Part shown: in pieces, positions 52,840-64,000 of the stretch
Position numbering within the stretch: the stretch's first letter is position 1
Layout: each line of letters starts with the position of its first letter
Source: Unio delphinus
Lineage: Eukaryota; Mollusca; Bivalvia; Unionida; Unionidae
NCBI GenBank assembly: GCA_029339505.1
Contig: JAQISU010000094.1
Location: forward strand, 5,497,001 to 5,561,000
Length of the DNA: 64,000 nucleotides
Direction of reading: 5' to 3'
Notes under the pieces: generated by a model
What the model saw: the letters and a program-made list of their open reading frames with translations, nothing else
The model's database searches: none
Told to the model about the DNA's origin: nothing
Program-made: the position numbers and the translations under genes

Positions 52840-52912
52840 CTGTTCATCGGTGGAAAACTGAATGCCCAGTAGCATGGTTAATTAAAATTATTACCCAAAT
52901 TGTTATATAAAA
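52840..52912. repeat. duplication block F, copy 2
   Basis: Matches 48813-48890 (gaatgcccag-agcatgg, aattgttatataaa). Confidence 0.8.
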
Positions 52913-53661
52913 TTTGACGGAATTTTATTTTTATTGTATGCCTTCATGTTATTCTAAATCCTGGGCAAGTAAGAAATTTAAGGATTCTTTAAGTCCTATG
53001 TTGATCATAAATATAACATATATAGTATTATCTTAACATATTTTGACTTTTTAAAATACTTAATTTGTAATAAAGGTGTAGTCATATCTTTGTAAGACTT
53101 GAATAGATATATATGATTTTGCAAAGGTGTAATTATTTTAATTTTATTTTTGTATTTTTTTTAATTGTAATCAGGCTACCTGGCATGATCTAATCGCTAG
53201 ACTCCAAAATAAGATGTATGTTTTTATTTTTTTTTCATTTTTCATTTTTTAATAATGAAAGTTAGAAAGTTTTTACTTATATTGTACAAAGGCTAGGTTG
53301 ACCTTAACAATGTTAAATATTTGTTTCTATATTGTCAGAAAAGGTTACCATAAAAATGAGATGGCCTCTGTATTTTGTATGGTATATGTGTGCATGGTCT
53401 TTAACAAATTATATGGGGGTGAGTGTCAACCAATAAAGTAAAGCAGTTTAAGCATGCACTTCTTGGTAATATAGATAATTCTTCAATAGAAGCATCAATT
53501 CACTAATATGTGCAAAATACTGTCATAAAGATATTTGAATATGTGATAATTATCAAACGCACAAATGGATAAATTCACTTACTCAGCGGGTGTATCACAT
53601 TCAAAGACTATCAGTGGATTTGTTTCCATACATTACAAAGCACATCAGTATAAATCTGATC

Positions 53662-53664
<3 letters not shown>

Positions 53665-53716
<52 letters not shown>
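53665..53716 (+). repeat. (AT)n microsatellite
   Basis: About 26 AT units. Confidence 0.95.
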
Positions 53717-53719
<3 letters not shown>

Positions 53720-53849
53720 GATATATCTCGTGCAACATAAAACATTTAAATATAGATACGAAAAGTACTTGTAAATAAATTGCAATACTTCCTCTCAAAA
53801 TATAAAGGAAATGGGAAAGGGAGCAGAAGTAGAAGAATATCGTACTCAC

Positions 53850-53902
53850 CTTTTTTGACATATTGCGCAGTTTGGTAGCGTACTTGTTTCCTACGCTATC
53901 AG
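53850..53902 (-). CDS. possible small exon or exon end
   Basis: A good minus-strand donor (AAAAAAG|gtgagt) ends a short frame reading DSVGNKYATKLRNMSKK. The acceptor side is unclear. An ag at 53904-53903 would give phase 1 in and 0 out, but there is no polypyrimidine tract. No known domain. Confidence 0.2.
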
Positions 53903-55275
53903 CTTCGTTGTACAAAAATATAGCATATAATTATGCAAATATAGTTTACCTTCATTCTATCCGAGATCTGCCGATTACTGTCGAGCGCGAGTTTTAAGAT
54001 GGAGACGGTAAATTAGTTACTCAACGCACGAAGATGTCCAAGCGCTCGTCTTTCAAAATGAGAAGCTATAAGTACTTTATATTAATTAAAATTGCCTTGT
54101 GAAAATTATTTAATAAATTAATAAACATAACTGTCAAAATACCATTAAAAAAACACGCACTCTCAGCTGCACTATTGTGCCGTTTAACTTTCACGTGTTG
54201 CATTAAAATGTATAGTGGCATTTGGTTAACTTAGTTATTAATGTGTCAAAAGAGTTATAAACTTTAACGTTGCATTAGAATTGTTATTGAAATTGAAAAT
54301 TGAAGGTTTATCTCCAGGAAATTATTTTTATTGATCTATTTCTATTGACAGAATTGTAAACTATTCAACTTTCAGTTGTTCTATACATTTAGGGTGACAA
54401 CATTACTGACGAGGGGCTCGGAGTCGTTAAATTTTAATGAATTCTTCTGCAGAAGTATTTATAATACAATAGCGGGGTTGTGACACCAACCAATCACTGC
54501 AGTTCAGAGAAGAGTTTCCATGATCATTTTAAACAATCTTTTATGCGAATAACATCACCGTTACAAAAATGATGTCACTCACTAATCAATCGGAAGACAA
54601 AGTTTTAGTAATTTCAGGTATAACGGATTGGCCTGACACTATACATCGAGTGCTTGTCGAAACTAGCGGAGGTAATATCCATGATTTACTGTCGGAATTG
54701 TTGATGCCAGTGCTGACATGATTTTGTCTCTGTCTGTCTATCTGTCTGTCTCGAACATGACGCAAAAGAGGTTTTGTTGCTATTTTTGAGAAAATTTCGA
54801 TAAATTCCAAACGTTTTGTTAACAGTCATGCTTTGAAGATTTAGGATGCTTCTTGTGATTTTACTGTCGCAAAAGTCCTTTTATTCTGCTGACATGTTGC
54901 TACAGCACATTCAATGTTAACCTCTACAATCCTCAGAGAGGAAATTCTTATGCCCTACTTAATATACTATAACGAAAGTAATATACTCTTCATGTACGAA
55001 TGTATCTCCATGACACAAATAACTTTTATGTAGTATGTAAGAACGGAGTTACATACAGAACTCATGTAATCTATTACTGGAACCATAAGACTTCCGTGTT
55101 TTCATAGTGTTACGTACGAGTCTGAATCCGCATTACGGTAAGTAAAACAATAAATTTAGTTGGACCTTATACACTTTTCAATATTAACAATCTAATAATC
55201 CATGAAAATCAGGAACATTGATGTTATCATATCATTCAAGAGACTTATTTTTCCCATAACTAAAATTTACATCAA

Positions 55276-55492
55276 TTTTTTGTTGTTCTTGGTTTGGGAT
55301 TTGACGCCATTTTTGAGTGAATGAATGGTGGATGAAGAACTCGTGTAAACCCGGTAAGAATCACCAGCCCACGGGAACCTACTGGCAAAGTTTCTCATAC
55401 ACCCACAATGGCCGATCCCGAGACTCGAACCCAAGCGGACAAAAGTTAGATGGCAGTGATCTGTAAAGGCGAGTTCTTTAGACCACTCGGTC
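55276..55492 (-). mobile_element. SINE family B, most complete copy
   Basis: On the minus strand: a tRNA-Ser/Leu-like head with A box accgagtggtctaaag and B box gggttcgagtctcgg, then tttgccagtaggttcccgtg, ttcttcatccacc and an ACAAC-type tail. About 217 bp. This copy defines the family seen at 4111, 19017, 26481 and 38321. Confidence 0.85.
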
Positions 55493-55841
55493 CCCCCCCC
55501 CCACTATAAATCTGTGGAATGCATTTATTATTTTCGTTGAAGGGACACCAATGATAAAAGCAAATAAAACATCGCTTCAAAATGAAGAGACGCCGTCGTC
55601 AGGCTGATTCATAACAAAGCTGACATCAATAAAAGAATTTCGTGCTATTCATCCCGATGCCATAAATATTTAAGAAGGTAAGTCAACTGACGAAGTTACC
55701 AAAATGTTGCCACAGTAACTAATTTAACCAATTTTGATTCAACTAATGCATAACATTTTGAATAAGTATTTACAAAGTACACTGTAAAATGTCAAAATTG
55801 TTAGAAAGTTAATGTAGCACTTAATTATCAGGCATACTTAC

Positions 55842-55955
55842 CTATCTCACAGTTATGTCCCATGAATCTGCTTGGGCAATTGCAACTGTAGCTTCCAAAG
55901 CTATTAGTACAAGAAGCGTTTTGCTGACATGGATCATTCATACATTCGTCGATAT
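55842..55955 (-). CDS. calcium-binding EGF-like domain exon
   Basis: Minus-strand, phase 1-1 exon of 114 nt with acceptor tttttag and donor gtaagt. It reads (D)IDECMNDPCQQNASCTNS, then FGSYSCNCPSRFMGHNCE. DIDEC together with the Asn and aromatic residues of NSFGSYSC fits the calcium-binding EGF signature. It is the next exon after E2 on this strand and is in phase with it. Confidence 0.88.
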
Positions 55956-57002
55956 CTAAAAATAGGCATGTTCTGAGAATGCTGTTGTAATGCTATACTT
56001 TATTAATGCTACCTCATACTTCTCCTGAAATCAGCTTACAAATAAATGGCAGATTAAAAATCAATGAGCTCATAATTAGCTAACTGTTAAGATCGATTTT
56101 ACTCCTTTACTATGACAAAATAGGCAAATACTTCATTGATATAAACGTTGGGGATGATATCATTATAATGGACTAGTACAACAAAACATAATTTTGAAAG
56201 AGATTTTTAAAGTCACAAAATGTGTCTTTGTGTACAAATATTCGATAAATAATTCTTACGTTTTATTAATATCCAGTGCTTTTTCATTTTGAGCTTTAAA
56301 TGGCAAACTTTCCTTGCGAAAAACTGATTCCACGCTGTAGCAAATTAAATGGATCTCGGCAAAAATAAGTCTTTAGAAAGTTCGAGTAATAAACAAAAAC
56401 TTTGCATGGGACGGAATTAAAGGCGATGACGTAAAGAGGCTTCGGGTTATCTTTAAAACCACTCGCTAAGCAGTTCACGTTAATGTCATCAATGTTTTTC
56501 ACGTGCACATTTCAGCGTCGTTACGTCAGTGGCAGATCATGTGGTACAGTGGAGTTACCAGAGGCCATCTCTGAAGGACATACTGCGCAACAGCACATTT
56601 CCAAGGAAATTTATGTCCCCTTTGCTCGCAGATACACAGGGCTGCTACATATATCACAATGCTGGAATATCTGTAATGGGAATAACTGAAACCCAAAAGG
56701 AACAAGGTACAGTTGACTATGTTATGCAAGATCGTCAACAACCTTGTAGACATTCCTGCTGACTAAATTCTGAATTTTGCTTTAAGTAGAACTAGAACAC
56801 ACCACAACCGGAAATATCAGCAATTATCTACCTATACAAACAGCTATAAGTTTAGTTTCCTTCCCCACCCCCACCCCCCTCCCCCTCCGGGTACCAGAGG
56901 CACCATTCACCGTCGTATAAGCTCCTAGCTAGGTATCCTTCAACCAACCTTCTACATCGTAAGCCAGCTACAAGAAGTAGCTAATAATTCCCAAAAGCTA
57001 TG

Positions 57003-58335
57003 CCGGTTTCAGTACACTTACTTTCGCCGCGACCAAGTTGGCCGGACAGGTATGGGACGAAGTGATGAAAATGAACCTGACAAGACTGTCATGACTTCTT
57101 GCTTTACGAATGATTGTATCGTTCTATCATATTACTTTGTTCATTCTTCTTTTCCTGTGTACCATCGTCCTATATTAGTCATCTGGAACTGCAACGACTT
57201 ACCGTATAGATAGAAAGAAAGATACGTCATTCAAATTGTTTTCTTCTTCATAATCAACTAATTTTGAAATAGGATCAAATGGAAGGTAGGGATGCATGAA
57301 TATAACATGGCAGTACCTATATATATGAACTTATGGCCACCCAGAAAGCTTTAACTAATAATCTTACACTCATATAATTGCATTTAAAACTGTCACCAAC
57401 CACTTTCACAATCTTTGCCGGTAAATCCCGGTAGACAATTACAGGCGTAATTTTCCGCACCTATGTTCATACATGTTCCTCCATTCTTACATCTTGGCAA
57501 ACCTAGTCCAAAGATGTCACATACATCTGAAGAAGAAATAGTGAACATATTAAATTAATGTAATTCTTTTATCGCCTCCTTATCTGATGTTTCAAAGAAA
57601 TATTCTATGAAAATTACAAAGATGTCCATACTATAAACCAATGTGTACCCCTTGCTCACTGGCAATAAGAACAATGTACAAGTATTAGTATCACTGCTAT
57701 TTCTTCATGATAATGACATTGATAGTAATGGCAAGTTGCAACTCGTTTGAATGAACATTTAGTCAAATATAAGCTTTTTATTTTTTGACATGTACACATC
57801 TACCTGTTTGCATGTACATCTATTTTATTTGGTTTGGACATGAACACATTTTGTAAATGTTTCCTTCATTGAACTTACACTAATGCTAATATAGGGTAAA
57901 ACAGGAATTAACATCACGTCGTAGGTTTACATTCGTGGCCGGTCAGGGGTCAAATGAAATTAAGTCTGCAGCTTCGTATACAAATATGTGTCTAGGTGTG
58001 TATATGGTTAGACGGAAAATGTATTGCGAGCAGATATCCACTATCCAACGTTCATCCTCTACTATCAAGCACTTAGTAATACACTATCCTCATTTAATAT
58101 CCATTACATTTACGCGCAACAGTATCCTACATGCCTCATGCAGTAACCAATCCAACACAATATACTGTTCAACACGCCGTGTATAGTGAACAATATCCTA
58201 CACATAATATCCACAACACCGTGTGTAGTGAATAATATTCAATATATTTTTAACCAAAACGCTTTGAGCAGTGATCAGTACCCTACACATACTCTGCATC
58301 CTTCGCCCTTTTACAGAGAAAACGAAGAAAAGGAT
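57003..58335. repeat. segmental duplication block E, copy 2 (with EGF exon E2)
   Basis: Direct copy of 47257-48720, about 9.7 kb away. Confidence 0.9.
57401..57526 (-). CDS. EGF-like domain exon (copy E2)
   Basis: Minus-strand, phase 1-1 exon of 126 nt flanked by ttcttcag and gttggt. It reads [20 protein letters not shown], then [20 protein letters not shown]. Six cysteines are in EGF order, with the CKNGGTC core and the CxCxxGFxGxxC end typical of secreted or cell-surface proteins. It is a paralogue of the exon at 47760-47885, and the flanking introns are duplicated too. The donor gttggt is weaker than its sister's gtaggt. Confidence 0.85.
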
Positions 58336-58429
58336 ATATATATATATATAATACTACTGTTCGAGTCAGATGAAAAACTTGTATCCTTTGTGTTAATTAC
58401 TCTTATCTGTCAGTTGTATCGAACGACAT

Positions 58430-58485
58430 CAACAACAACAACAACAACAACACACACACACTTATATATATATAGATATAGATAT

Positions 58486-58565
<80 letters not shown>
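58430..58565 (+). repeat. (ACA)n, (CA)n, (TAGA)n and (AT)n compound microsatellite
   Basis: CAA triplets, then CA, then tatagatatagata, then about 40 AT units. Confidence 0.95.
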
Positions 58566-58567
<2 letters not shown>

Positions 58568-58899
58568 TGGCGTTGCCCGACCCAAAATTAAATTAGAACC
58601 ATGATGTGTTATCAAGCAAGTCGGACAAGCCACTGGTTATTGTTACACATGACCGCAGGCTAACACCATTCCTTACGTAAGTTTGCCATAGTAAGAGAGG
58701 AAGCTGACCAAAAGCCCGTCAGAAGTGTAATTAGCACCTTGGGCTGGAAGGATGTTTTGTACATCAAAGAAGCTGCCAGATGTATGTATGCGTGTCCTAA
58801 AACATAATAGCCTTATCTGATGGTTAATGGATGATTTAGTGTGAAGTGAGATGTGATAAACCATATGTTAACGCCTTGTGATTTTCACAGGAAGCTTCG

Positions 58900-59095
58900 A
58901 GGGACAGACTAGTGAGTGGTCCCAGTGTCTCCGTTATAGACGGAAGGAAGAGAAGGAAAGAGGGAAATCTGAAGAGGAAGTTTCGGGGGACAGACCAGGA
59001 AAAGTGGCCCCAATTGTTGTGATAAAGAAAGGAAGGAAAGTGAAGGGAGGAGAGAAATCGGGAGAGGTGAAATTCAGGAAGAGCGGAAGGATAGG
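58900..59095 (+). repeat. purine-rich (GA-biased) strand-asymmetric tract
   Basis: About 200 bases of mostly A and G on the plus strand (gaaggaagagaaggaaagag and similar). The open frames here, rich in Lys, Glu, Arg and Gly on plus and in Pro, Phe and Ser on minus, follow from this bias. An acag resembling an acceptor precedes it at about 58890, but no domain is seen. Confidence 0.6.
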
Positions 59096-59249
59096 ATAAT
59101 AGATGTGTACAACCAAAGGCCAGGTGGAAAATCGAACTCACACTGAAAATCATAAGATGAAATAGGCTATCACTTAGAGGACAAGTGATTATGTGACATT
59201 TAACTTTATAGGGTTCATTAAATTGTTATTGTTGAATTTCATCTTCGTG

Positions 59250-59251
<2 letters not shown>

Positions 59252-59323
<72 letters not shown>
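59252..59323 (+). repeat. (AT)n microsatellite
   Basis: About 36 AT units. Confidence 0.95.
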
Positions 59324-59325
<2 letters not shown>

Positions 59326-59452
59326 CTGGGGGGCTCAGAGCCGTATACCTATTTGGTCTTTAATCTAAATTTAAATTCACGAGCCAGGTGGAACTTCTAT
59401 AATATTTTAATTAATATTTTGGAAGTACACCACCCCAAGCTTCGCAGAACGC

Positions 59453-59561
<109 letters not shown>

Positions 59562-60084
59562 CAAATTTCTTATCTTAACACATTTGTGGGACTATTTTAC
59601 CGGATGAATCAATACTACCGTGAAGTCCAGTGGATATCTTTCAGTGTGAATAACGTCTGTACATAATAGTTGGTTAGGTAGTCGTCTTGAGAAATATTCT
59701 CCTGACAACTTTTAGCTATAATCAAATGAACGAGCACTAAAATGTAATAAGCTATTAAAGGAAACGTAAATACATATATTAATTTACCAAAGTTTGCTAC
59801 ATATATACATTTATCATACGTTAATTTTTTCCCCCGTTAACTATGCTTTGTCAGAATCGTACAGTATTTAACGATGGTGAACTCACGCGCAACTTCATCT
59901 TGCACTCATAAAGGAACTAATTTATATTGTAAACAAACAATGGACAACGACGCTATCACTTTTGATTTGTAAACGAATCATGTACACTCACGTAGTAGGC
60001 GGTTTACATTTTGGTTGCTTAAATTTGTTTCTGAATGAACTAATAGACGCCAGATTTCATACAATTGTTGTTTACATACAAATA

Positions 60085-60945
<861 letters not shown>

Positions 60946-61125
60946 GAAAAAAATAATGGTATTTCTAATTTTATTGTATTAGATGCCACATATTTTCTAA
61001 AAGTCGTTTAACCCTTTCTAAAATGATGCCCTATTGAATTTTACGAAAAGTAATATTTCTCTTGAAAATATTGTTTGCCCTTCAGCATACATTTAATGCG
61101 TCTCTTCACTGTCGAGACAACTTAC

Positions 61126-61240
61126 TGGTACAATGTGTTGTGTAGTGCACTGGGCACCAAATTCCAACTATAGTACACATCAGATGACTTGGACAAGCGT
61201 TCCTCTCTTTCGTGCAAAGGTACTCCCTGAATTCCTCGGT
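61126..61240 (-). CDS. candidate cysteine-rich exon of an extracellular modular gene
   Basis: Minus-strand acceptor with a perfect T-run (ttttttttacag) and donor gtaagt. In phase 0 it reads TEEFREYLCTKERNACPSHL, then MCTIVGIWCPVHYTTHCT, with five Cys in about 30 residues. It ends in phase 1, as the following EGF exon needs. The spacing is not that of an EGF repeat and I do not recognise the family. Confidence 0.45.
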
Positions 61241-61867
61241 CTGTAAAAAAAATATATTGGTTGAGACTCTCTAATAGTAACCTATTTTCGGCAAAACCGC
61301 TCGTGATTTCCTCAGTTTATAAAATGAGAAGAATATTGTACTCAGGAAAGAAAAGGTCTGCATTTCAGAATGTTTGTAGTGTTTACTGACAGCGTAAGGC
61401 ACGCGTTTTATAGTACGCGTTTGGTTAAACATCGTTATGAACACATAATGTGAGAAAACTCGTGTTTCCGAAATTATTTTTAAAGAAACTAACCTTTAGT
61501 AAAAGTCAGTTTATAATTTATAAACTGCCATTATTTGTAGATATTAATCAAAGATTTTTAAAAAATTTATATTTCACATTCCAAATCTATTTTTCCTGAC
61601 CAGTTTTCTATTATACAAATATTTTCAGCCTAATGGTTATATTTAAGAAGAAAATGTTCATCCGTATGTCGGAACCCATAACTAAATATCAGTTAAGTAA
61701 GGACATAGCTGAATATGTGGCCCAACTCAATTGATATCTGTCTTCACTGGCAAAATTGCTAAGAATATTACACCGACATTGCAGGAAAGTGTGCAAAGTG
61801 TTTAGAATGAAAAAGACCCAGACTATCAATCAAAAGTATAGGAATAGTAACAACAAAGTTTGGAGTA

Positions 61868-62380
61868 AGATTAATAACAAGCACCAAACCAATTCAGACT
61901 TAATGCCCATTAAGATGCCAAGATTAATACCAAGTATCAAACCAATTCAGACTTAATGTTCATTAATATGCCAAGATTAATAGCAAGTATCAAACCAATT
62001 CAGACTTAATGCCCATTAAGATGCCAAGATTAATACCAAGTATCAAACCAATTCAGACTTAATGTTCATTAAGATGCCAAGATTAATAGCAAGTATCAAA
62101 CCAATTCAGACTTAATGCCCATTAAGATGCCAAGATTAATACCAAGTATCAAACCAATTCAGACTTAATGTTCATTAATATGCCAAGATTAATAGCAAGT
62201 ATCAAACCAATTCAGACTTAATGCCCATTAAGATGCCAAGATTAATACCAAGTATCAAACCAATTCAGACTTAATGTTCATTAAGATGCCAAGATTAATA
62301 GCAAGTATCAAACCAATTCAGACTTAATGCCCATTAAGATGCCAAGATTAATAGCAAGTATCAAACCAATTCAGACTTGT
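61868..62380 (+). repeat. 53-bp satellite-like array with higher-order structure
   Basis: Ten units start with agattaata at exactly 53-bp steps (61868, 61921, 61974 and so on to 62345). Types alternate: A (taatagcaag..., aatgcccatt) and B (taataccaag..., aatgttcatt). B units themselves alternate between aatatgcc and aagatgcc, giving a 212-bp four-unit period. It lies between two candidate minus-strand exons. Confidence 0.92.
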
Positions 62381-62620
62381 TTTTTCTTCTTCATTTTGTA
62401 AACTCTGACTTGTAGATTCCTAATCTATTTTTAATATGCAATAGTTTAGGTATATAAACAACGTTTGTGTTTAGTGTTTGTTACGTGGCTGTTAAGTTAT
62501 CTCTTCTTCTGAATAATTGAAATCTTATTTGTAATTGTAATGAACAGGTGAAACTTAATATTGTAACATTGGAATACCAATTACTTGAACACTATCAAAT
62601 CTGTTTGCCATGTACATTAC

Positions 62621-62799
62621 CCTACACTCCATATGGTGTCTTTCACAAACTCTTTCCTGTACTCTGTCGCTAGCGTAACAAAAACTAGGCGTAGTGCTAC
62701 GTTCCACCCGGCTTCCGTGACTTAAGAAAAAGGCTGCTTCTTTCTTATCCATTCGAATCTCGTTCAAAAGCTGATTACGACTGTAATGAGCTTGAACAA
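62621..62799 (-). CDS. candidate cysteine-containing exon of an extracellular modular gene
   Basis: On the minus strand a good acceptor (ttattctag) opens a frame that runs 59 codons to a donor GG|gtaatg. It reads VQAHYSRNQLLNEIRMDKKE, later SFCYASDRVQERVCERHHME and CR. Phase is 1 in and 0 out, which joins the next minus-strand candidate at 61126-61240. The segment has three Cys and a charged character. I do not recognise the domain. A longer open frame without the splice ends at 62555. Confidence 0.4.
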
Positions 62800-62921
62800 C
62801 TAGAATAAAATAAACAAATAATTACAATTAAAAGTTCAAGATTCACTAATTTGAGTTTTGTTAAACGCTGTTTAGTATAGACTCGGGTCACAATTATAAC
62901 TTCCGGTACAGTACGTCACGA

Positions 62922-63018
62922 ATGGAGTCGCACTCCATGTTTGGAGCATTTATTGCTCTCTCATTTTTGGTAGCGATGCAAGAGTTAGATTTAGGCATTC
63001 TTAGTATTGATTTAAAGG
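62922..63018 (+). CDS. possible first coding exon with signal peptide
   Basis: A plus-strand ATG (cgaATGg) opens MESHSMFGAFIALSFLVAMQ, then ELDLGILSIDLK, followed by AAG|gtaatt. The hydrophobic stretch at residues 6-18 could be a signal peptide. Without splicing the frame stops near 63090. It lies head-to-head with the minus-strand cysteine-containing exon at 62621-62799. No homology is recognised, so this is weak. Confidence 0.18.
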
Positions 63019-64000
63019 TAATTGTTTATTCGTTAGAATTTGATAATTACGGCGTGGTTGTCTGTGTGTATTTCGGCGACAGTGCACAGTGAGAAATGCG
63101 TTATTGGTGCTGAACCAGAAGTGAAATCTGTGATTCATTTCACGTTCCTTTGTTTACCGTACAGCCTGTCATATAAATGGCGGATAACCTATGACAAGAA
63201 CTCCGCCACGAATTCATCTTTGAAGGTATTTTGAACTAACATGGAATTTCTGATTTGGACACAGCGAAAAGCTCAGTACTGAAAAACAAATTTAGAAACT
63301 ATCTAGGGAAAATAATTGTGACCCGACTACATGTACCTCTTGTAAAAATCTGAATGTATAGAGGATAAACGTTACAATAGGTCGCTAACATTAAAATGCC
63401 TTTAGGTGCAGTCCTACCCCCACAAATACAACGTTGCTCTAGTATGACGAGCTGTTATCCTTGGGTGGAATAAAGGAGGTAATGGTGACGTCTTTCTTCG
63501 CTAAGTTCCGTATAACTAAAGAATATAACTTGACGTCAAATCCAATGCTTAGAGTATTCTCAAACGAAGAAAAGATGTCTTTTGACTGTATGCACCTTAA
63601 TGCTATATCATAACAGAAAGGGGATTTGACTTTACTCGCCAAAGTGGGCATAAACTATACAAACCTAAACGTATTGCGGTATAGATTCAAAATATAGCAG
63701 ACTTTTTAGATTTCTTTAAAAAAATATATTTTCCCGAGTAAAATTATCTCTTCAAACATAGTATTTAGTCAGAAAGTTTTATTCACTAAGACTTTTTTGT
63801 GCTATAAATACGTAACGAAAACAGTTACCTAGAGGATGTTTGTATACAGATCTATTACATTTAGGAATACTTTGATATCGACATTTTTTATTGTCTTTCT
63901 CTTTCATCCATACACGGCATTGCCTCAGAACTTTTACTTGGAAATATACATAAAACAGACATTTAACTTATACTTTCATGTGTAAATTCCAGCTTAACTC
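63019..64000. other. end of window, no supported gene
   Basis: AT-rich sequence. A minus-strand frame at 63654-63439 begins after a gtatag and reads SKVKSPFCYDIALRCIQSKD, then VKLYSLVIRNLAKKDVTITS. It could be a further exon of the extracellular gene, but splice sites and domain are unclear. Confidence 0.25.

Larger units (their letters stand above)
52913..55275. other. non-coding stretch between candidate exons
   Basis: AT-rich sequence with (AT)n at 53665-53716. The weak exon candidate at 53850-53902 is the only possible coding sign. A short frame on each strand near 54570-54800 has no recognisable homology. Confidence 0.4.

Noticed and set aside
54586..54810. Minus-strand frame with STSTRCIVSGQSVI resembling the N-terminus of PMS/MutL proteins
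   Set aside because: The likeness is only about 15 residues, the next conserved motif (KELVENSLDA) is missing, and a stop follows. Probably chance.
55400..55492. tRNA-Ser/Leu-like sequence
   Set aside because: It continues into the SINE family B body and tail, so it is a SINE head and not a tRNA gene.
58878..59153. Lys/Glu-rich plus frame and Pro/Phe-rich minus frame
   Set aside because: Both follow from strand purine bias; no domain or reliable splice sites.
63439..63654. Minus-strand frame after gtatag with FCYDIALRCIQ
   Set aside because: Possible exon of the extracellular gene, but the phase of its best donor (AAG|gtgcat, phase 2) does not fit the next exon. Kept only as a note.

Overview
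This is a eukaryotic, AT-rich, intron-rich metazoan window, most likely from a mollusc or another lophotrochozoan. The taxon is inferred from three things: canonical GT-AG introns with short conserved exons, several tRNA-headed SINE families, and very long (TA)n, (CT)n and (CA)n microsatellites. No sequence search was possible, so the taxon is not proven.

Region 1 (1-32.7 kb, plus strand) holds the 3' three-quarters of the clathrin-adaptor large subunit beta (AP-1/AP-2 beta). Fifteen coding exons run from 1506 to 32057. They join in one uninterrupted frame of 709 codons plus stop and cover the second half of the trunk solenoid, a hinge with a clathrin box, and the ear (appendage). The gene starts upstream of the window. 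Its introns carry most of the mobile-element record of this half. They hold a hAT-type transposase remnant, three SINE families, a pogo-like DNA transposon with its own internal minisatellite, an antisense non-LTR retrotransposon and many tandem repeats. One of these repeats is built from the gene's own 5' splice site.

Region 2 (32.7-36.5 kb) is intergenic. It has dispersed repeats, a foldback element and a decayed coding-like stretch on the minus strand.

Region 3 (36.5-41.4 kb, plus strand) is a complete four-exon theta-class glutathione S-transferase of 233 residues, followed by a poly(A) signal.

Region 4 (about 43-64 kb) is dominated by microsatellites, a hAT-like MITE and duplicated blocks of 1.3-2 kb. 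On the minus strand it carries cysteine-rich and EGF-like exons whose splice phases chain (1-0, 0-1, 1-1, 1-1, 1-1). A duplicated exon of unknown type and a VWA-like exon lie further along the same strand. Together they look like part of one or more secreted, modular extracellular-matrix or adhesion genes that grew by local exon duplication; the gene or genes are not recognised. One copy of the duplicated exon is frameshifted.

No prokaryote-type operons, CRISPR arrays, rRNA genes or intact tRNA genes were seen. The tRNA-like sequences are SINE heads.
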